Shown here one piece after another: positions 45,552 through 53,202 of a stretch of 64,000 bases of DNA (the stretch's first letter is position 1; each line of letters opens with the position of its first letter). A model generated the notes under the pieces. That model searched no databases and was not told the origin of the DNA. It saw nothing but the letters and a program-made list of their open reading frames with translations. Location: assembly GCA_024233285.1 (NCBI GenBank), contig JACKPU010000003.1:62001-126000 (forward strand), given 5' to 3'. Origin of the DNA: Opitutaceae bacterium (GTDB lineage Bacteria; Verrucomicrobiota; Verrucomicrobiia; Opitutales; Opitutaceae). The position numbers and the translations under genes were made by a program.

Positions 45552-47465
45552 TCAGGCCTTAGTCTTCGCCGCCAAGGCGCGGGTGGCGATTTCCTGCTTT
45601 AGTTTGGCGAGGTAATCATCCGCGGTCATGACGCCTTCGTCGCCGCGGGCGCGGGAACGGACGGACACGCTGTTGGCCTCGGCTTCCTTTTGGCCGATCA
45701 CGAGGGTGTAAGGCACCTTGTCGAGTTCGGCGCGGCGGATCTTGGCGCCGAGCTTGTCAGAATGTTCGTCGAGCGAGACGCGGATGCCGGCGGCCTTGAA
45801 TTTGGCGAGGAGATCGCGTGAGTAATCGATGACCTTTTCGCTGATCGGCAGCAGGCGCACCTGTTCGGGGGCGAGCCACACGGGGAAATCGCCGGCGAAG
45901 TGCTCGATCAACACGCCGCAGAAACGCTCCATCGAACCGAACGGCGCGCGGTGAATCATCACGGGCGTGTGCGGCTGGTTGTCGGCGCCGATGTAGCTGA
46001 GGCCGAAGCGCACGGGCAAAACGTAGTCGACCTGCACCGTGCCGAGCTGCCATTCGCGGCCGATCACGTCCTTGATTACGAAGTCGATCTTCGGGCCGTA
46101 AAAGGCCGCTTCCCCGGGTTCCTCGGTGAAGGGCACGCCGAGCGTCTTCGCGGCTTCGCGACAGGCGGCTTCGGCGAGATCCCATTTGGCGGGATCGCCG
46201 GCGAACTTTTTGCCGTCGGGATCGCGCAGGCCGACGCGCACGCGGTAGTCGCTCATGCCGAGCGTGGTGAGCACGGTTTTGACGAGCGAGAGACAGCCGA
46301 GGACTTCGGCCGCGACTTGGTCGGGCGTGCAGAAAAGGTGGGCATCATCCTGAGTGAAGCCGCGCACGCGGGTCATGCCGTTGAGCTCGCCGGATTGTTC
46401 CCAGCGGTAAACGGTGCCGAACTCCGCGAGGCGCACGGGCAGGTCGCGATACGAGTGCGGCTGCGAGGCGAATATCTTGATGTGATGCGGGCAGTTCATC
46501 GGCTTCAGCATGAAGCCGTCGAGCAGCTGATCTGCGTCCATTACCCGGTCGGGCGTGATGGTTTCTTGGCCGGTGCGCTCGTTGAGCTCGTCGGCGAAGT
46601 GGCGCGAAACGGCTTCGAGGCGCGAGGTCAGTGCGGCGCAGGTGCAACCGGCGTCGGCAAGTCGCAGCATTTCGTCGGGCTCGGCGAATGCGGTGAACTG
46701 GGAGTCCTTGTAGTAAGGGAAGTGGCCGCTGGTTTTGTAGAGCGTGAGCTTGCCGATGTGCGGGGTGAAAACCTGTGAGTAGCCCTGCTTGCGCAGCTCT
46801 TCGGAAATGAAGTTCTGCAATTCCTGGCGGAGAATCGCGCCGTTGGGCGTCCAGAGGATGAGACCCTGGCCGACTTCCTCGTCGATGTGGAACAGCTTCA
46901 GGTCGCGACCGAGCTTGCGGTGATCGCGGGCCTTGGCCTGCTCCATGCGCTCGAGGTAGGCGGCGAGTTCTTCCTTCGATTCGAAGGCTGTGCCGTAGAT
47001 TCGCTGCAGCTGTTTGTTCTTCTCATCACCGCGGTGATAGGCGCCGGCGATGGAGAGCAGCTTGAAGGCCTTGAGCTTGGAGGTGTAGCGCACATGGGTG
47101 CCGGCGCAAAGATCCATGAACTCGCCGTTTTGGTAGAACGAAATCGCTTCGCCCGCGGGAATGTCGGCGAGACGGCCGAGTTTGTAGCGCTCCTGACCGC
47201 GTTCCTTGATGATGGCGATGGCCTCGTCGCGGGAGACTTCCTTGCGCAGGAAGGGTTGGTTCTCCTTGGCGACCTTTTTCATCTCTTCCTCAATCTTCAC
47301 CAAATCGTCGGCGGTGAATTTGTGATCGAGGTCGATGTCGTAATAAAAGCCGGTCTCCGTCGGCGGACCGATGTCGAGTTTGGCGTCGGGATAGAGACGC
47401 AGGACGGCAGTCGCCAGCACGTGCGAACACGAGTGGCGGAGTTCTTCGAGGGGAGTCATCGACAT
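45552..47465 (-). CDS. thrS: Threonine-tRNA ligase without TGS domain
   Basis: Charges tRNA-Thr. The 637-residue enzyme starts directly at the editing domain (LEELRHSCSHVLATAVLRLY), so the usual N-terminal TGS domain of about 60 residues is missing. LQRIYGTAFESKEELAAYLE and VGQGLILWTPNGAILRQELQ match the cyanobacterial-type, TGS-less enzymes. Class II motifs and zinc ligands are present: KPMNCPHHIKIF (Cys), RVRGFTQDDAHLFC (His), MIHRAPFGSMERFCGVLIEH (His). About 60 extra residues (RLADAGCTCAALTSRLEAVS onward) sit before the MNCPHH block. The C-terminal anticodon domain is normal. Confidence 0.96.
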   Translation of the reverse strand: MSMTPLEELRHSCSHVLATAVLRLYPDAKLDIGPPTETGFYYDIDLDHKFTADDLVKIEEEMKKVAKENQPFLRKEVSRDEAIAIIKERGQERYKLGRLADIPAGEAISFYQNGEFMDLCAGTHVRYTSKLKAFKLLSIAGAYHRGDEKNKQLQRIYGTAFESKEELAAYLERMEQAKARDHRKLGRDLKLFHIDEEVGQGLILWTPNGAILRQELQNFISEELRKQGYSQVFTPHIGKLTLYKTSGHFPYYKDSQFTAFAEPDEMLRLADAGCTCAALTSRLEAVSRHFADELNERTGQETITPDRVMDADQLLDGFMLKPMNCPHHIKIFASQPHSYRDLPVRLAEFGTVYRWEQSGELNGMTRVRGFTQDDAHLFCTPDQVAAEVLGCLSLVKTVLTTLGMSDYRVRVGLRDPDGKKFAGDPAKWDLAEAACREAAKTLGVPFTEEPGEAAFYGPKIDFVIKDVIGREWQLGTVQVDYVLPVRFGLSYIGADNQPHTPVMIHRAPFGSMERFCGVLIEHFAGDFPVWLAPEQVRLLPISEKVIDYSRDLLAKFKAAGIRVSLDEHSDKLGAKIRRAELDKVPYTLVIGQKEAEANSVSVRSRARGDEGVMTADDYLAKLKQEIATRALAAKTKA

Positions 47466-47486
47466 GGCGGGAAAGGAATTGGGTTT

Positions 47487-47556
47487 AACGCAGAGGACGC
47501 GGAGGGCACGGAGTGAAATGAAATCTCAACGGACTCTGTGATCTCTGTGTTTTGTG
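47487..47556. repeat. CACAGAG-type palindromic intergenic element before thrS
   Basis: AACGCAGAGGACGCGGAGG-GCACGGAGT on one side and ACTCTGTGATCTCTGTGTTTTG on the other form a long imperfect inverted repeat, 21 bases upstream of the thrS start. Such purine-rich CRCAGAGG arrays recur between genes of many bacteria, and Opitutaceae genomes appear rich in them (from memory). No coding is possible. Confidence 0.55.
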
Positions 47557-47564
47557 ATTGGAGA

Positions 47565-48953
47565 TTATTTCTTAAGTGATTCGAGAGAGTAGCCGTCCTT
47601 GCGGTCGAGCATCGACCAGCCGGTGGCAGTGATTTCGGCGCGCAGCGCATCAGCGGCGGCCCAGTCTTTGGCTTGCTTCGCGGCCCAGCGTTTTTCGGCG
47701 AGGGCGGTGACTTCGGCGGGGGCTTCAGCTTTGGGGGCGGTCGGAGCGTTGAGGTCTAGGCCGAGGGCAAACATCGCCCGGTCAAACGTGGACGCATCCA
47801 CGCCTTCGGTGCCGCGATTGACGATTGTAAATAATGCACCGAACGCGCCGGGCGTGTTCAGATCATCATCGAGCGCGGCGAAGACCGTGGCAAAGGCATC
47901 GGGCTTGCCACCCGCGGCGGGCAGGGAAGCGCGATAGTTCCGCAGGGTGCCGAGTGCTTTTTCCGCGGCGTGCACTGACTCCAAGGTGAAATTCAGCTGC
48001 TTGCGGGGGTGGCCCGCGAGCAAGGCGTAGCGCAGCGCCATCGGTGAGTAGCCTTTCGCTACGATATCATCGACGGTGTAAAGGGTGCCCTCGCTCTTGG
48101 ACATCTTCTTGCCGTCCACGAGGAGGTGTTCGCTGTGATACCAATGCCGGGCGAACGTGACGCCGTTGCAGCATTCGCTTTGGGCGATTTCGTTTTCGTG
48201 GTGGGGGAAGAGCAGATCCACGCCGCCGGTGTGGAGGTCGATGGTGTCGCCGAGATGCTTTTTGCTCATGGCGCTGCACTCGATGTGCCAGCCGGGCCGG
48301 CCGCGTCCCCATGGACTGTCCCAACCATTGGCCCCGTCCTCTGCCTTGTGGGCTTTCCACAGCGCGAAGTCGGTGGCGTCTTCCTTCTCGTCGGCATCGA
48401 CGCTGGTGGTGTCCTTGCCGGTGTTGCCGCTTTCAAACGCGGAGCCGAGTTTGAGTTCGCGTTCCTTGACGCGCGAGAGCCGGCCGTAGCCGTCAAACGA
48501 GGCGACCTTGAAATACACCGAACCATCGGCCGCGCGGTAGGCGTTGCCCTTCTGCATGAGCACTTCGATCATGTTGATCTGCTCGGGAATGTGGCCGGTG
48601 GCGGTCGGTTCGACGTGCGGCGGCAACAGATTCAGTGCGGCGCAATCGGCGTGAAATTTGTCGGTCCACTGCTTGGTGACATCGCCGAGCAGGCGGCCTT
48701 CCTCGCGGGCGCGTCGGATGGTCTTGTCGTCGACGTCGGTCAGGTTGCGCACGTGCTTCACCTTGTCCGGCCCGAACTCGAGTTCGAGCAGACGTCGGAT
48801 GACGTCATTGACGACGTTGGTGCGGAAATTGCCGATGTGGGCGGGGGCGTAGACGGTCGGTCCGCAGTTGTAGAAGGTGAATACGCCGTCGGCGCGCGAA
48901 GGCTGGAGCGGTTTAAGGCTGCGGGAGAGGGAGTCGTAAAGCTGAAGGGCCAT
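47565..48953 (-). CDS. cysS: Cysteine-tRNA ligase
   Basis: Charges tRNA-Cys. The 462-residue class I enzyme has the HIGH box in YNCGPTVYAPAHIGNFRTNV, which also holds the first zinc Cys, then KHVRNLTDVDDKTIRRAREE, the other zinc ligands in HIECSAMSKKHLG and LFPHHENEIAQSEC, the Trp-binding pocket block, and KMSKSEGTLYT (KMSKS). Length and order are typical. It is upstream of thrS on the same strand, 99 bases away with a palindromic element between. Confidence 0.97.
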   Translation of the reverse strand: MALQLYDSLSRSLKPLQPSRADGVFTFYNCGPTVYAPAHIGNFRTNVVNDVIRRLLELEFGPDKVKHVRNLTDVDDKTIRRAREEGRLLGDVTKQWTDKFHADCAALNLLPPHVEPTATGHIPEQINMIEVLMQKGNAYRAADGSVYFKVASFDGYGRLSRVKERELKLGSAFESGNTGKDTTSVDADEKEDATDFALWKAHKAEDGANGWDSPWGRGRPGWHIECSAMSKKHLGDTIDLHTGGVDLLFPHHENEIAQSECCNGVTFARHWYHSEHLLVDGKKMSKSEGTLYTVDDIVAKGYSPMALRYALLAGHPRKQLNFTLESVHAAEKALGTLRNYRASLPAAGGKPDAFATVFAALDDDLNTPGAFGALFTIVNRGTEGVDASTFDRAMFALGLDLNAPTAPKAEAPAEVTALAEKRWAAKQAKDWAAADALRAEITATGWSMLDRKDGYSLESLKK

Positions 48954-49165
48954 GAAAAGAGAAAGGTTGAGCTAACAGGTTTTCCGTGGGAGCGGAACGG
49001 TGTTTTCGCAAAAAGAGTCCGGGCAGGACTCCGCGGTTACGGGCGAGGGCGCCGGTCAACAGCAACAGCCCGTAGTTCGCGTCGTGGTGAACTGACGCGT
49101 CAGGGTGCAAAAACATGTGGCGGGCAACGGCATGGCGTGCTTACTTGCCGGGCAAAACACCGCTT

Positions 49166-50179
49166 ATGTCACAGGAATTCAAGCTCGATTTACCCATCCG
49201 CCCCCGCCGGCTGCGCCGCACGGCCACGCTTCGCGCCATGGTGGAGGAGACAATTTTGCGGCCGGCGGACTTCATCGCCCCGCTCTTTGTGATCGAGGGG
49301 AAGGGCAAGCCGGAACCGGTCGAATCGATGCCGGGAGTGAGCCGGTTGAACATCACCGATTTGGTCAAGGAATGCCGGGCGCTGAAGAAGCTGGGCGTGC
49401 CGGCGGTGGCGCTATTTCCCAAGCTCGACGCGAAGCTGAAGGATGTGGAGGGCAGCCGCGCGCTGGATGAGGATGGTTTGATCATTCGCGCGATTCGGGC
49501 CGTGCGCCGGGCGGTGCCGGACATGGTGATCATGACCGACATCGCGCTCGATCCTTATACCACCCATGGCCACGACGGCGTGCTCAATGCGGCGGGTGAT
49601 GATGTCGAAAACGATCGCACGGTCGGCATTCTCTGCCGCATGGCGGTGCTGCATGCCGCGGCGGGCGTGAGCCTCGTTGCTCCGAGCGACATGATGGACG
49701 GACGGGTGGCCGCGATTCGTGGTGCACTCGACGAGGCGGGTTATCCCGGCATCGGCATCATGGCTTATTCGGCAAAATTCAACTCGGCCTACTATGGTCC
49801 ATTCCGCGACGCGGTGGGCAGCGCGAAGGCCGCGGGCACGCGTTTGCTCAGCAAGGCGACCTATCAGCTCGATCCGGCGAACCGCCGCGAGTCACTCATT
49901 GAGGCCACGCTCGACGTGGCGGAAGGCGCGGACATCGTGATGGTGAAACCCGCCGGCCCGTATCTCGATATCATTCGCGAAGTGCGCGATGCGGTGCAAA
50001 CGCCGCTGGCGGCCTATCAGGTTTCGGGCGAATACGCGCAGATCCACGCGGCCGCGAAGCTCGGCTGGCTGGATTATGCGCGTTGCCGGCACGAGTCGCT
50101 GCTCGCGATCAAACGCGCCGGCGCGGACATGATCCTGACGTATTTCGCCAAGGAGATGGCGCAAGTGTTGCGTGCGTAG
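49166..50179 (+). CDS. hemB: Delta-aminolevulinic acid dehydratase (porphobilinogen synthase)
   Basis: Joins two 5-aminolevulinate molecules into porphobilinogen for haem. The 337-residue product from the ATG at 49166 (MSQEFKLDLPIRPRRLRRTA) has the Schiff-base lysines in MAYSAKFNSAYYGPFRDAVG and VMVKPAGPYLDI. The metal site reads DIALDPYTTHGHDGVL: Asp and Ala replace the three zinc cysteines of the DVCLCxYTSHGHCG type, so this is a zinc-independent enzyme, probably using Mg2+. It is divergent from cysS and convergent with the export lipoprotein. Confidence 0.96.
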   Translation: MSQEFKLDLPIRPRRLRRTATLRAMVEETILRPADFIAPLFVIEGKGKPEPVESMPGVSRLNITDLVKECRALKKLGVPAVALFPKLDAKLKDVEGSRALDEDGLIIRAIRAVRRAVPDMVIMTDIALDPYTTHGHDGVLNAAGDDVENDRTVGILCRMAVLHAAAGVSLVAPSDMMDGRVAAIRGALDEAGYPGIGIMAYSAKFNSAYYGPFRDAVGSAKAAGTRLLSKATYQLDPANRRESLIEATLDVAEGADIVMVKPAGPYLDIIREVRDAVQTPLAAYQVSGEYAQIHAAAKLGWLDYARCRHESLLAIKRAGADMILTYFAKEMAQVLRA

Positions 50180-50186
50180 TGCAAAA

Positions 50187-50212
50187 GGCGGGATCAGCGA
50201 TCCCGCCCTGCA
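50187..50212 (-). terminator. Hairpin between convergent hemB and export-lipoprotein genes
   Basis: GGCGGGATCAGCGATCCCGCC is a strong stem 7 bases past the hemB stop. The minus strand has TTTT after the stem and the plus strand a weak ATTT later, so it may act in both directions. Its GCAGGG head and GGGAT/ATCCC arms also fit the REP-like set at 44977 and 27942. Confidence 0.6.
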
Positions 50213-50214
50213 AT

Positions 50215-50805
50215 TTAGAATGCCGAACGCGGCACTTGGATTGAGTCGCCGGGCATCAGGAGCACGTCTTGGGTCGGGTTCTTCTGCGCGAGATTGACGT
50301 TGAGGTCGTAGGCCTGCTGGTCGCGGGCGAGGATGACCTTGGTCTCTTTGGCGTAGAGGGTGAAACCGCCGGCAGATTGGATGGCCTTGGTCAGCGTGAG
50401 GTCGGGCGTCCAAATGATGCGGCCGGGCCGGGTGACTTCGCCGCCGACATAGATGTAGCGTTCGGTCACGGTGACCGAGACATCGACGAGCTTGTAGATC
50501 TTTTTTTCGATATAGGTTTCGCGGACGCGCTGCGCGAGTTCCGCGGTGGTGCCGCCGGCAGCGACGACCGTGCCAATGTAGGGCAGGCTGATGAGGCCCT
50601 GCTCATCGACTTGGACCGAAGTGATCGTCGGGTCGGGCACGCTTTGCAACGACACGGCCAGGCTGTCGCCGGGGCGTAGTTGCGCAAATGAAGCTGCGGT
50701 GGGAACAATCGGGTTGGTGCCCGTAACATTGTCGGTGGTGCAACCTGCGAGCAAGGCGATCAAACCGATCAACAGGCAGTAGCGAAAACGGAGCAGGGCG
50801 GGCAT
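50215..50805 (-). CDS. Polysaccharide-export lipoprotein (Wza-type, short)
   Basis: Outer-membrane lipoprotein related to Wza/KpsD exporters. The 196-residue precursor has a lipobox (IGLIALLAGC) with lipidated Cys, the Poly_export domain (RPGDSLAVSLQSVPDPTITS, VDEQGLISLPYIGTVVAAGG, TAELAQRVRETYIEKKIYKL) and one SLBB-like repeat (YIYVGGEVTRPGRIIWTPDL). It ends with LLMPGDSIQVPRSAF. With one SLBB domain and no C-terminal amphipathic helix it is a short form, so pore formation is uncertain. The ATG at 50805 fits the lipoprotein signal. No Wzc-like gene is adjacent; a glycosyltransferase lies about 2.4 kb away. Confidence 0.88.
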   Translation of the reverse strand: MPALLRFRYCLLIGLIALLAGCTTDNVTGTNPIVPTAASFAQLRPGDSLAVSLQSVPDPTITSVQVDEQGLISLPYIGTVVAAGGTTAELAQRVRETYIEKKIYKLVDVSVTVTERYIYVGGEVTRPGRIIWTPDLTLTKAIQSAGGFTLYAKETKVILARDQQAYDLNVNLAQKNPTQDVLLMPGDSIQVPRSAF

Positions 50806-50872
50806 GGTCGTGGATGGCAGTTGATTCGCTGCGAAAAGGCAACCTCTACGGCGGCGCCACTGAGGACGAAAC

Positions 50873-50902
50873 AAAAAGGCGGGGTTATGAAACCCCGCCT
50901 TT
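50873..50902 (-). terminator. Intrinsic terminator after the acidic-protein gene
   Basis: On the minus strand AAAGGCGGGGTT-TCAT-AACCCCGCCTTT is a perfect 12-bp stem, with the final TTT extending to TTTTT. It begins 22 bases past the stop of the acidic-protein gene. Confidence 0.93.
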
Positions 50903-50924
50903 GAAATTGGTTTTATCAAACTGA

Positions 50925-51698
50925 TCAGCGCTTACGGCGTCCACGAGGGCGTTCATCCTCTTCTTCATCGTCGTCGGAGTCCTCGTCCTCTTCGTCGTCT
51001 TTGTCATCCTCTTCCTTGTCGGAGTCTTCTTCTCCTTCTTCGTCGTCATCCCATTTGAGGGATTCGTCGTTCTTGAGTTTTTCCTCTTCTTCTTCGTCGA
51101 GATCAGGCAGGTCCTCGTCCTCATCGGCGTCGATGTCCTTGGCCGGGGCGTCGTCGTCGCCCTCATAACCGGCCGGCATGTAATCGAGGATGGCGTTGAG
51201 TTCGTTGAAGGTGTGGATGGCGATGCCTTCGATGAAGTCGGCGTTCTGGGCTTCGCGCAGTTCATCTTCGACTTCATCGACGGTGAGTTTGGATTCAAAC
51301 TCAATGAGGTCGTTGAGCATCTTGACGCGGCAGCGTGTCAGATGGTCGATGAGGTCGGCGTAGGGGCCGTTCTCCTCGTCAAGCACATCGGCGAGGGCGA
51401 AGAGGGTTTCTTCTGATTCGAACAGCGAGTCCTTGACACGCTTGAGGCGGACCTTGCCGTTGCCGAGGTCCTTTTCGATGCGGAATGGAATGAAGGCGGC
51501 TTCAAAAACATCCTGATCGAAACCATAATCGCGCAGCGGATCGACCAACTCGATGAGATGATCGACCTGACGGGGGTCGACGATGCTCAGGCCGTCAACG
51601 TCCCAGCGCACGGGGTCGCTGGTTTCCGCGACCCACCAGTTGTGATCTTCGCCGAGACGAACGACGCACCAATCGAGAGTTGAAGTAGCTTTGGCCAT
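50925..51698 (-). CDS. Uncharacterised protein with long acidic tail
   Basis: A 257-residue protein. The first 175 residues form a mixed α/β domain with WCVVRLGEDHNWWVAETSD, FEAAFIPFRIEKDLGNGKVR and LTRCRVKMLNDLIEFESKLT. The last 80 are almost only Asp and Glu, broken by a few Lys, and end in a basic RPRGRRKR. Such tails bind basic partners such as ribosomal proteins or nucleic-acid-binding proteins, or are flexible spacers. I know no named family. It is alone on its transcript, with a strong terminator. Confidence 0.82.
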   Translation of the reverse strand: MAKATSTLDWCVVRLGEDHNWWVAETSDPVRWDVDGLSIVDPRQVDHLIELVDPLRDYGFDQDVFEAAFIPFRIEKDLGNGKVRLKRVKDSLFESEETLFALADVLDEENGPYADLIDHLTRCRVKMLNDLIEFESKLTVDEVEDELREAQNADFIEGIAIHTFNELNAILDYMPAGYEGDDDAPAKDIDADEDEDLPDLDEEEEEKLKNDESLKWDDDEEGEEDSDKEEDDKDDEEDEDSDDDEEEDERPRGRRKR

Positions 51699-51861
51699 GA
51701 AGGGTAAATTGTGGCGCAGCGTGCAAGGGGAGTTTGAAAAAACAAGCAGAAAAACCGCCGGAACTGACGGGGAGGTTACAGACGCGGAAATTCTCGCATC
51801 AACAGGGGTTTAAAGGTGCGCACACTTGATTTTTCGCCGACCCGTTTCATCGTCGCGCGGC

Positions 51862-52920
51862 ATGGGACTGATTTATGAGAAATGCCTGCGGCCGGCTTTG
51901 TTCGGTTTGGACGCGGAGCATGCGCACGAACTGGCGGTGGACAGCCTGGCCTTGTTGGGGCGCCTGCCGCCGGTTTGCCGGGTGCTGGAAGCCTGGGCCA
52001 ATCGTGGTGGTGAGGCCCGCCCGGTGGAGTGCTTTGGCCTTAAATTTCCCAATCGGGTGGGGCTGGCGGCGGGTTTTGACAAAAACGCCCGGGCTTGGCC
52101 GGCGGCGGCGGCGCTCGGCTTCGGTCACGTTGAGATCGGCACCGTGACCCTGCTGCGACAGCCGGGCAACGACCGGCCGCGCCTGTTCCGCTTCCCCGCG
52201 CAGGAAGCCGTCATTAATCGCATGGGCTTCAACAATGACGGGGCCGAGACCGTTTCGCTGCGTCTGGCCAAGCAGCCCGGTCCGGCCGCGCGGCGCATTC
52301 CGCTGGGGGTCAATCTCGGCAAGTCCAAGGTCGCTTCGCTCGATCAAGCGGTGAACGACTATCTGGGCAGCTTTGCGCGGCTGGCGGATCATGCAGACTA
52401 TCTCGTGCTGAATGTCAGCAGCCCGAATACGCCCGACCTGCGCAAACTGCAGGACGAGGATCGTTTGCGGGAGTTGCTCGGCGCAGTCAGTGCCGCCAAC
52501 GAAGCGCGCGGCGCCACCCCGGGCAAGGCGCGCAAACCGCTGCTACTGAAAATCGCCCCGGATCTGAATTACCGGCAGATCGACACCGTGCTCGAGGTCA
52601 TCGCCGCGTTCGGGCTCGACGGGATCATTGCGACGAACACCACGTTGGAACGCCCCGAGCCGTTTGCGGCGGTGGGGCAGGCCGGCGGCCTGAGTGGTGC
52701 GCCGTTGCGTCGACACAGCACCCAGATTGTGAACTTCATCGCACGGGCGACCGGCGGACGCCTGCCCATCATTGCGGTGGGTGGGATCACCGACCCGAGC
52801 TCGGCGGCGGAGAAACTCGATGCCGGCGCGACGCTGGTGCAGCTTTACACCGGATTGATCTACCGGGGGCCGTTTTTTGCCGGCGAACTTGCCCGGTCCC
52901 TGCGTGATCGCGGCCGTTAA
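51862..52920 (+). CDS. pyrD: Dihydroorotate dehydrogenase (quinone), class 2
   Basis: Oxidises dihydroorotate to orotate at the inner membrane with quinone as acceptor. The 352-residue product starts at the ATG at 51862 (MGLIYEKCLRPALFGLDAEH), the amphipathic N-terminal helix of class 2 enzymes. Signatures are FPNRVGLAAGFDKNARAWPA, GFGHVEIGTVTLLRQPGNDR, NRMGFNNDGAETVS, YLVLNVSSPNTPDLRKLQ (catalytic Ser), DGIIATNTTLERP and IIAVGGITDPSSAAEKLDAG. It complements the pyrRBC genes 8-11 kb away. It is followed by tRNA-Leu on the same strand. Confidence 0.96.
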   Translation: MGLIYEKCLRPALFGLDAEHAHELAVDSLALLGRLPPVCRVLEAWANRGGEARPVECFGLKFPNRVGLAAGFDKNARAWPAAAALGFGHVEIGTVTLLRQPGNDRPRLFRFPAQEAVINRMGFNNDGAETVSLRLAKQPGPAARRIPLGVNLGKSKVASLDQAVNDYLGSFARLADHADYLVLNVSSPNTPDLRKLQDEDRLRELLGAVSAANEARGATPGKARKPLLLKIAPDLNYRQIDTVLEVIAAFGLDGIIATNTTLERPEPFAAVGQAGGLSGAPLRRHSTQIVNFIARATGGRLPIIAVGGITDPSSAAEKLDAGATLVQLYTGLIYRGPFFAGELARSLRDRGR

Positions 52921-53000
52921 AGACGGCCGGTCAAAAGTTGAATTTCGGGGCTTTACAAGCCGCACGGGATTGCTCTTAGTCCGCCTTCCCCCGCATAATT

Positions 53001-53085
53001 GCTCAGGTGGTGGAATTGGTAGACACACACGTTTGAGGGGCGTGTGCCGAAAGGCGTAAGGGTTCGAGTCCCTTCCTGAGCACCA
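53001..53085 (+). tRNA. tRNA-Leu (GAG)
   Basis: GCTCAGG pairs with CCTGAGC, the anticodon stem CACGT/GCGTG encloses TTGAGGG with anticodon GAG, a long variable arm (TGCCGAAAGGCG) is present as in class II tRNAs, and the TΨC arm reads GGGTTCGAGTCCC. The discriminator is A and CCA is encoded. Confidence 0.97.
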
Positions 53086-53202
53086 TGCTTCCGCCGCCGC
53101 CAAGGCTATGGCGGACAGGTCGCTCCAAATGGAGTTTCGTTTGGTGCCGCCACGTTTCTCTTGAAATCAGGACGAGCGAATTCGCGACGAAGCTGTCGGG
53201 CA

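Noticed and set aside
47466..47564. Possible T-box leader before thrS.
   Set aside because: No T-box sequence or specifier stem-loop is visible; the inverted repeat here is of the CACAGAG type.
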